Assembly: GCA_963691705.1 (NCBI GenBank)
Contig: OY829542.1
Span: 29,188,579-29,252,578 of the forward strand
DNA: 64,000 bases
Reading direction: 5' to 3'
DNA from: Viola odorata
Taxonomy: Eukaryota > Streptophyta > Magnoliopsida > Malpighiales > Violaceae
How positions within the stretch are numbered: position 1 is the first letter of the stretch; each line of letters begins with the position of its first letter. Below the pieces are notes generated by a model, which saw only the letters and a list, made by a program, of their open reading frames with translations, had not been told where the DNA came from and ran no database searches. This document shows, one piece after another, positions 59,405-64,000 of the stretch. Position numbers and translations under genes: made by a program.

Positions 59405-60077
59405 TGATACGAGCTCAAGGACCATAGCACATATTCGCGGCAAGGCTTCACGGGATGGCCGAGCAACCCGTGAAGATGCTCGCACAAGGCCGCGCCAAAC
59501 CCTAGCATCCCATGAGTCTCTCCGCGCAAGCCCGTGCGTCCACCTAGGCCCAAGCACCAAGCCGCTCGGCCAAGCCAAGCCCACCATCACAAGCCCACGG
59601 TCTCCTAACTTAAGTGAAGGATAGAGTAGGGTTTTCCCTTGCAATAATGCCCAAGCTATAAATAAAAGGAGTTAGCCTCTTTTATAGCTTGTCTTTGATT
59701 TAAATGTGAGTTTATCTCCTTTCAAGACCAATTAGTTGGCTTTGCCTTAGGGATCTTGAATCCGGTTTTCATTTAGCTAATTAACTCCTTTCGGCTTGAT
59801 CATTGCATGATCAATTAAGGGAAGGCTTCAATTAGAGATCCTTGTAATCATTTGAATACAAGTTAGTATATAACATGTTCATCAAAACACTCTCCTTTTC
59901 ATCCATTAATCCGCTGCACAATCCGCACTCCTTCTAGCGACGTTATCTTCTCCATTAAACACCATTAAACACCATTTACACAATACATCCTTGTGTTTAC
60001 CACCTCCCAAAGGAGACTAGATCCATTCAAGATCAAGAGCACGGTTTCTTCCTTCAAAAGAAGCCCAAATGTTATCA
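59405..60077 (+). repeat. 5' LTR of element G
   Basis: TGATACGAGC to GTTATCA, 673 bp. GC-rich front, TATAAATA at 59657-59664, AT-rich rear. It interrupts the integrase end of F exactly at its first base. Confidence 0.85.
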
Positions 60078-60079
60078 AG

Positions 60080-60091
60080 TGGTAACGGAGC
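60080..60091 (+). promoter_or_regulatory. Primer binding site of element G
   Basis: TGGTAACGGAGC, two bases after the LTR, with two mismatches to the tRNA-Met site TGGTATCAGAGC. Same layout as in elements A and C. Confidence 0.75.
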
Positions 60092-61540
60092 TCCAAATCG
60101 TCTTCTAGGTTGGTAAACTCCCTTCTCATGGCTAGAATCATCATTTCCACCGTAGGTTTTTCATTTTGGCCGAAATTTTTTCTGTTTTTCACATCCGTTC
60201 CTCTCTTCGGTTCAAACTTCATTTCCTTGAGTTTCTTCGGTTCAAACACCTTGATTTTTGTTTTCTATGGTTTAAACATTGTTTTCTACCATAGGAATAA
60301 TTTACACTTCATTTGAAAAATTTGGTGTTCTTGAGAAATTCTTGTCTTTCAGTGTGCTGAATTTTGGAAGAACACAATTGTTGAATTGTTTTGTGTTTGT
60401 GTGCATCAAAATGGACGAATTTGCATCTTCTTAAGTGCAATTGCTGCTGAAGTTATTAGAGCTTCCTATGGTGGCCATGAGAGCCATGTAGACTTGCTTG
60501 TTTTCTTGCTAAGTGCCGGAATTTTTGCTCCAACCCTAGCCGGCCACATCACCTCTATTGTGAGCCTAGTATTTGCTTCAATTGTGAGCCAAGCATTTCA
60601 GCTTGCTCACTACTCTAGGCCGACCCTAATATTGCTTCATTACACTTTGTGTGCTTGTCATACACGTCCACCTCACATGCCACATCACTTACTTGGTCAT
60701 CCACACATTTAGTGACACATCATCTTCACTTGCCACATCACATTTTTTGGCTTTTAGTGAAATATTTTTCAAGAGCAAAAACTACTTGTCTTTCACTTCA
60801 TCTTTAAAATACTTGTCATTCAAGTGAGTCTTCTTCACCCTTTGCAAACAAAAAATAGAACTTAAAAGAAGGGAACTAAAAGAATTGATCAAAAGAAAAA
60901 GAAAAAGAAAAAAGTGATCAAGTTCCTCACTTCTCAAAAAAAAGAAAAAGAGAGAAGAAAGCAAAGGAGTCATAAGCAAGAAGTTACTTGTGTATGTGCA
61001 TTGAAGTGAATCACATTGCTTTGGAAGTGTCCTTGTGGATGTACACCAATTTCGGATTTATTTTGTGTTTTCTTTTTCGGATTTTCATTTTGACTACCTT
61101 CAGATTTTCCCTGTTGTGAGAGTGTTTGTGCCCAGTAAATTCTGAAATTTTGACAGCTTAAACTTCAGTCTGAGTGGAACAACTCTTATGTTTGAGACTT
61201 CTCATAATTTTGTGGCATTCACATACTTCTCTCCAACTCAAAATGAGTGCGCAGTTTTCACTCGAAATTTCAGTTTTTAGTCTTACATTTTAATTTTGTT
61301 TTCTCTTCTCATTTTAGCTAGCTTTTCTTTTGAGTCTTTGGTCTATCCTTCTTGTTTCCATCACTATTTCTACTCTAGGTCATTAAATTTCAATGCATCA
61401 ATCCCTTGAATTTCATTTCGGCCTTCTCTACCTTTCTTTCTAAGCTTGTTTTCTTTGCATTCCTTGTGCTGTTTTGAGTCTTAGAGTTTGTGCTAAGCTA
61501 CATTACTTGGTTTTGCTTGGAGATACAAGTGGGTGAGTTA
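60092..61540 (+). other. Leader of element G
   Basis: T-rich sequence with an A-rich patch (60840-60970) and CACATCAC words (60540-60750). Frames are open for up to about 100 codons but have no coding character. Confidence 0.5.
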
Positions 61541-61654
61541 GTGAGAGCATTAGAGAGTTGTGTGACACACGAGCGCCCAAACATGTGAGGGAGAGACTTA
61601 CCCCTTATTTATTTTTGTCAATTGCGTTTGTTTCTTTTTGTAGGTACTGTTACC
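61541..61654 (+). promoter_or_regulatory. Conserved pre-ORF leader block, element G
   Basis: GTGAGAGCATTAGAG, ACACGAGCG, AAACATGTGAGGGAGAG, then TTTTTGTAG and ATG 61655. Same order as the A (2713) and B (8441) blocks, but more diverged. Confidence 0.55.
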
Positions 61655-64000
61655 ATGCCTCAATTTGACAATGGGAGTTGCTGCAATGGGAGTGAGAGAT
61701 TGTTTGGGGACTACTCTTATGGGGTTGATGATCATGTCTTACACTCTTATGCCGCATCTTCTTTTGGGCCGGAGTTGGATTATCATGATCCATTTCGGCA
61801 AGACTTTGTTGAGGGTGTTCCTTTTTGGGAGGCGAGTTCATGTTTCCCTAGTAGTATGTCTAGCTCGGCAGTGGGTGATAATCCCACTTCTTGTTCGTAT
61901 GAAGGCAATGTCTCTTGGGCTGAATTTGATCACAATGCGAGGGGACACCATTCGTATGATCCTTATGGGGTTGACACACAAGACCACCAGTCATATGTGC
62001 CACATCTTCTTCTCAATGGGAGTATGATCTTCATGAGCCCTCACGGCAAGTCTTTGGTTATGCCTCTAGTGCGGACAGTGGGGATGATTATTATGCACAC
62101 GAGGACTTCATTGATGGGTCATCTCGGCATAGGAACCGAGGCTGCATCTTTCCCACGCCATGGCCGAAGCCTCACTTCCTACCACAACCATGGCGCTTCT
62201 ACCTATGCCTTAGTCCAGAGACCTCCTCAACGTGCCTACGCCCCACCTTCCTCTCGGGCAGTAGTTGATCACCATGCACCTTCTCGGCACACTTCTCTTG
62301 CCTACGGTACACCCCCTCCACCCTATGATCATAGTTCTTTTAGGTATGATACAAATGTGGATTGTAGGTTAGATGATCTATGTGTATCTAGTTATGAGGG
62401 GTATGGCTCTTGTACGACTAGTGTTCATCAGGCTAGGGGTGAGCAAGTTGTAGTAGAGGATACTACCTTCGATTCGGTTATGGATACCTTCACGGTTCCA
62501 AGGGAGGAGTTTGAGAATATCCATGCTGAATTGCGACGCAAATTAGAGGCAATTGACTCTTCGTACCCCCGACTTGAATCACCTCAACTTTCAGCCATCG
62601 ATCAGGTTAGTGTGTGCTCTCCCAGAATGTTGCCTATTGAGGAGAGTTTGGCTTCAATTGTGGAGGAAATGTTGGTTGCACCACCACTTGACGAGGCTGA
62701 TATCCCATGTGTTGCGCCAATGGATGTGTTGGATGACATTTCGAGTGGTGATGCTCTTGTAACGGATGGAAATGACGGGAGTGCAAGAGAGGTTTGGGGG
62801 TTATCTACAAGCTGCCATGAGAGAGCTCTTCCTTGCCTTGCCTTGCAACGCCACTTTGAGCACATGGGCAGCAAGTTCTCCATGACTTGGGATTTATTTT
62901 AGGCCACATTGGGTCATCCTTGGGAGCGGTTAGATGGCATGGATCCTTGCGCCCTCTTGCCTACATTTGAGCCTTCTACTCTTTCCGTAGTTAATCCCAA
63001 CGAGGACCTACCATTTGTGGCCCTTAGTGCATTAGTGACTCTGGGTATTATTGAGGAGTTGGTAACTTCGGGGGTTAAGCTTATTGGGCTTTCGGATGTG
63101 GTGGCTTCGGGTGCTCCTTTGGATGGTTTGGAGTTTATGAGCGATAGGAGTATAGAGTCGACTTGTGAGTTATCTTCGGGCAGCCATGAGAAAGCCATAC
63201 TTGGCCTAGCACGGCAGCGCACCTTACGGTCCCTTGGTAGTGAGTATTCCATCATACCGAAGGTACCTACACATGACTTGGTGGATCCTTTCCTCCTTGG
63301 CTTTGAGTATGTTGACCGCGCGTCCTTCATTCCGATCTTGGCGCATTCACTTAGTCTCTCGATTTTGCTTAGATCCCGTGTCCCTTCCACCGCTCCTTTG
63401 GCCATCCGTAGTGCCTATGCCTACTCACCTATTACTTTGGGCCCGCACCTAGACCACGTCATTCCCATCCCCGCCTTGGACGAGTCTTAGATATTTTGAG
63501 GGTTGAGTTACCATCGGTTTTCACTAGCACGGCCTCATACCTTTTCTCTTCGGGCAGCCACGAGAAGGCCTTCCATTTCCTTGTGTTGCAACGCAATTTT
63601 CAGTCTATGGGAAGTGCTTTCTCCATCATGCCGAGTGTGCCTTTACATAGCTATTCAGATCCTTTTCTCCTTGGGTTTGATCTTTTTAGTCGAGTTCCCT
63701 CCATCACCCGTTTGGCTCCCCCTCTTCACCGAGTCTTATCCATCACTCCATCGATTTCTCATAGTGGCCCCGCCTCCCCTATCACTACTGTGATCCCTCA
63801 CTTGGGCCGAATCGCCTCCATTCCGCATCTTGGCAGTATGGCTAGTGAGTTCACATTGGATTGCTATGAGATAGCCGCTCATTGCCTCGCATTGCAGCGC
63901 AAGTTTCAGTCCTTGGGTAGTTCTTTCTCCATCATTCCGAGGGTGCCTACGCATCGCTTTGAGGATCTGTTTCTACTTGGATTTGAGCCTATTGGGCGCA
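61655..64000 (+). pseudogene. Unrecognised tandem-module ORF of element G (partial)
   Basis: It starts MPQFDNGSCCNGSERLFGDY. The N-terminal part is Tyr/His/Asp/Ser-rich (DYSYGVDDHVLHSY, HHSYDPYGVDTQDHQSYVPH) with a probable compensated frame disturbance at about 62010-62180. From about 62800 at least four copies of a ~45-residue module follow, anchored at 62813, 63182, 63555 and 63862: SCHERALPCLALQRHFEHMG, SHEKAILGLARQRTLRSLGS, SHEKAFHFLVLQRNFQSMGS, and CYEIAAHCLALQRKFQSLGS. Later copies continue FSIIPxVPTHxxxDPFLLGF. Lesions: TAG 62900-62902 and a frameshift near 63470-63485, after which the frame is open to the window end. I recognise no family or enzyme motif. Confidence 0.7.

Larger units (their letters stand above)
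59405..64000 (+). mobile_element. Element G: non-autonomous gypsy-like element, runs off window
   Basis: LTR (59405-60077), primer site (60080-60091), a ~1.5-kb leader (60092-61654), then a long ORF with tandem modules. No Gag domain, protease, RT or integrase is visible in the 4.6 kb seen. The pre-ORF block and LTR termini link it to element A. The 3' part lies beyond the window, so pol genes further on cannot be excluded. Confidence 0.75.

Noticed and set aside
60386..60712. 108-codon frame in the leader of element G
   Set aside because: No domain, no supporting copy, and it lies before the conserved pre-ORF block that marks the real start.

Overview
The window is plant nuclear DNA, almost certainly from a eudicot. 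It has GT-AG introns, AT-rich intergenic DNA, Ty3/gypsy and Ty1/copia retrotransposons, a CACTA element, Stowaway- and hAT-type MITEs, and a conserved plant host gene. I cannot name the species. Only one host gene looks intact: an 11-exon MO25 (CAB39-like scaffold) gene at 15755-21522. The other host sequences are broken or partial: a GNAT acetyltransferase tail, a UAP56 helicase fragment, an unidentified 3' terminal exon, and a DOMON/cytochrome b561 pseudogene.

Layout. 1-978: flank with a degenerate minus-strand retroelement ORF. 978-7932: gypsy element A, with a complete gag-to-integrase region carrying several small lesions and a cut-off 3' LTR. 7933-12015: related element B, which keeps a gag start, protease and integrase tail but has no reverse transcriptase. 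12016-15400: AT-rich DNA with MITEs. 15755-21522: MO25. 22060-28711: gene fragments, a third A-type LTR (C, 24293-25324) and tandem repeats. 29254-39499: MITEs, the DOMON/b561 pseudogene with a SINE-like intron insertion, a 1.4-kb giant hairpin element (31962-33395) and an old LTR. 39632-44044: a degenerate CACTA element cut by a copia 3' half.

44045-64000 is a nest of LTR elements. Athila-like LTR H contains solo LTR I. Minus-strand Athila-like element F (46451-59404, incomplete) contains plus-strand element D (48073-55247), whose insertion is supported by a 5-bp target duplication with one mismatch. F is also interrupted at 59405 by element G, which runs off the window.

The most interesting material is a set of apparently non-autonomous gypsy elements. 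A, B and G have largely different bodies but share a leader block just before the first gag-like ATG. A, B, G and solo LTR I share TGATRCG / CGTATCA-like LTR ends. A is the only one with a polymerase and integrase region, so it may belong to the helper family. G encodes a long ORF that I do not recognise, with at least four diverged tandem copies of a ~45-residue module. That ORF is the best candidate for something undescribed. D and B, from two different lineages, both lack the RT to integrase core but keep protease and an integrase tail.
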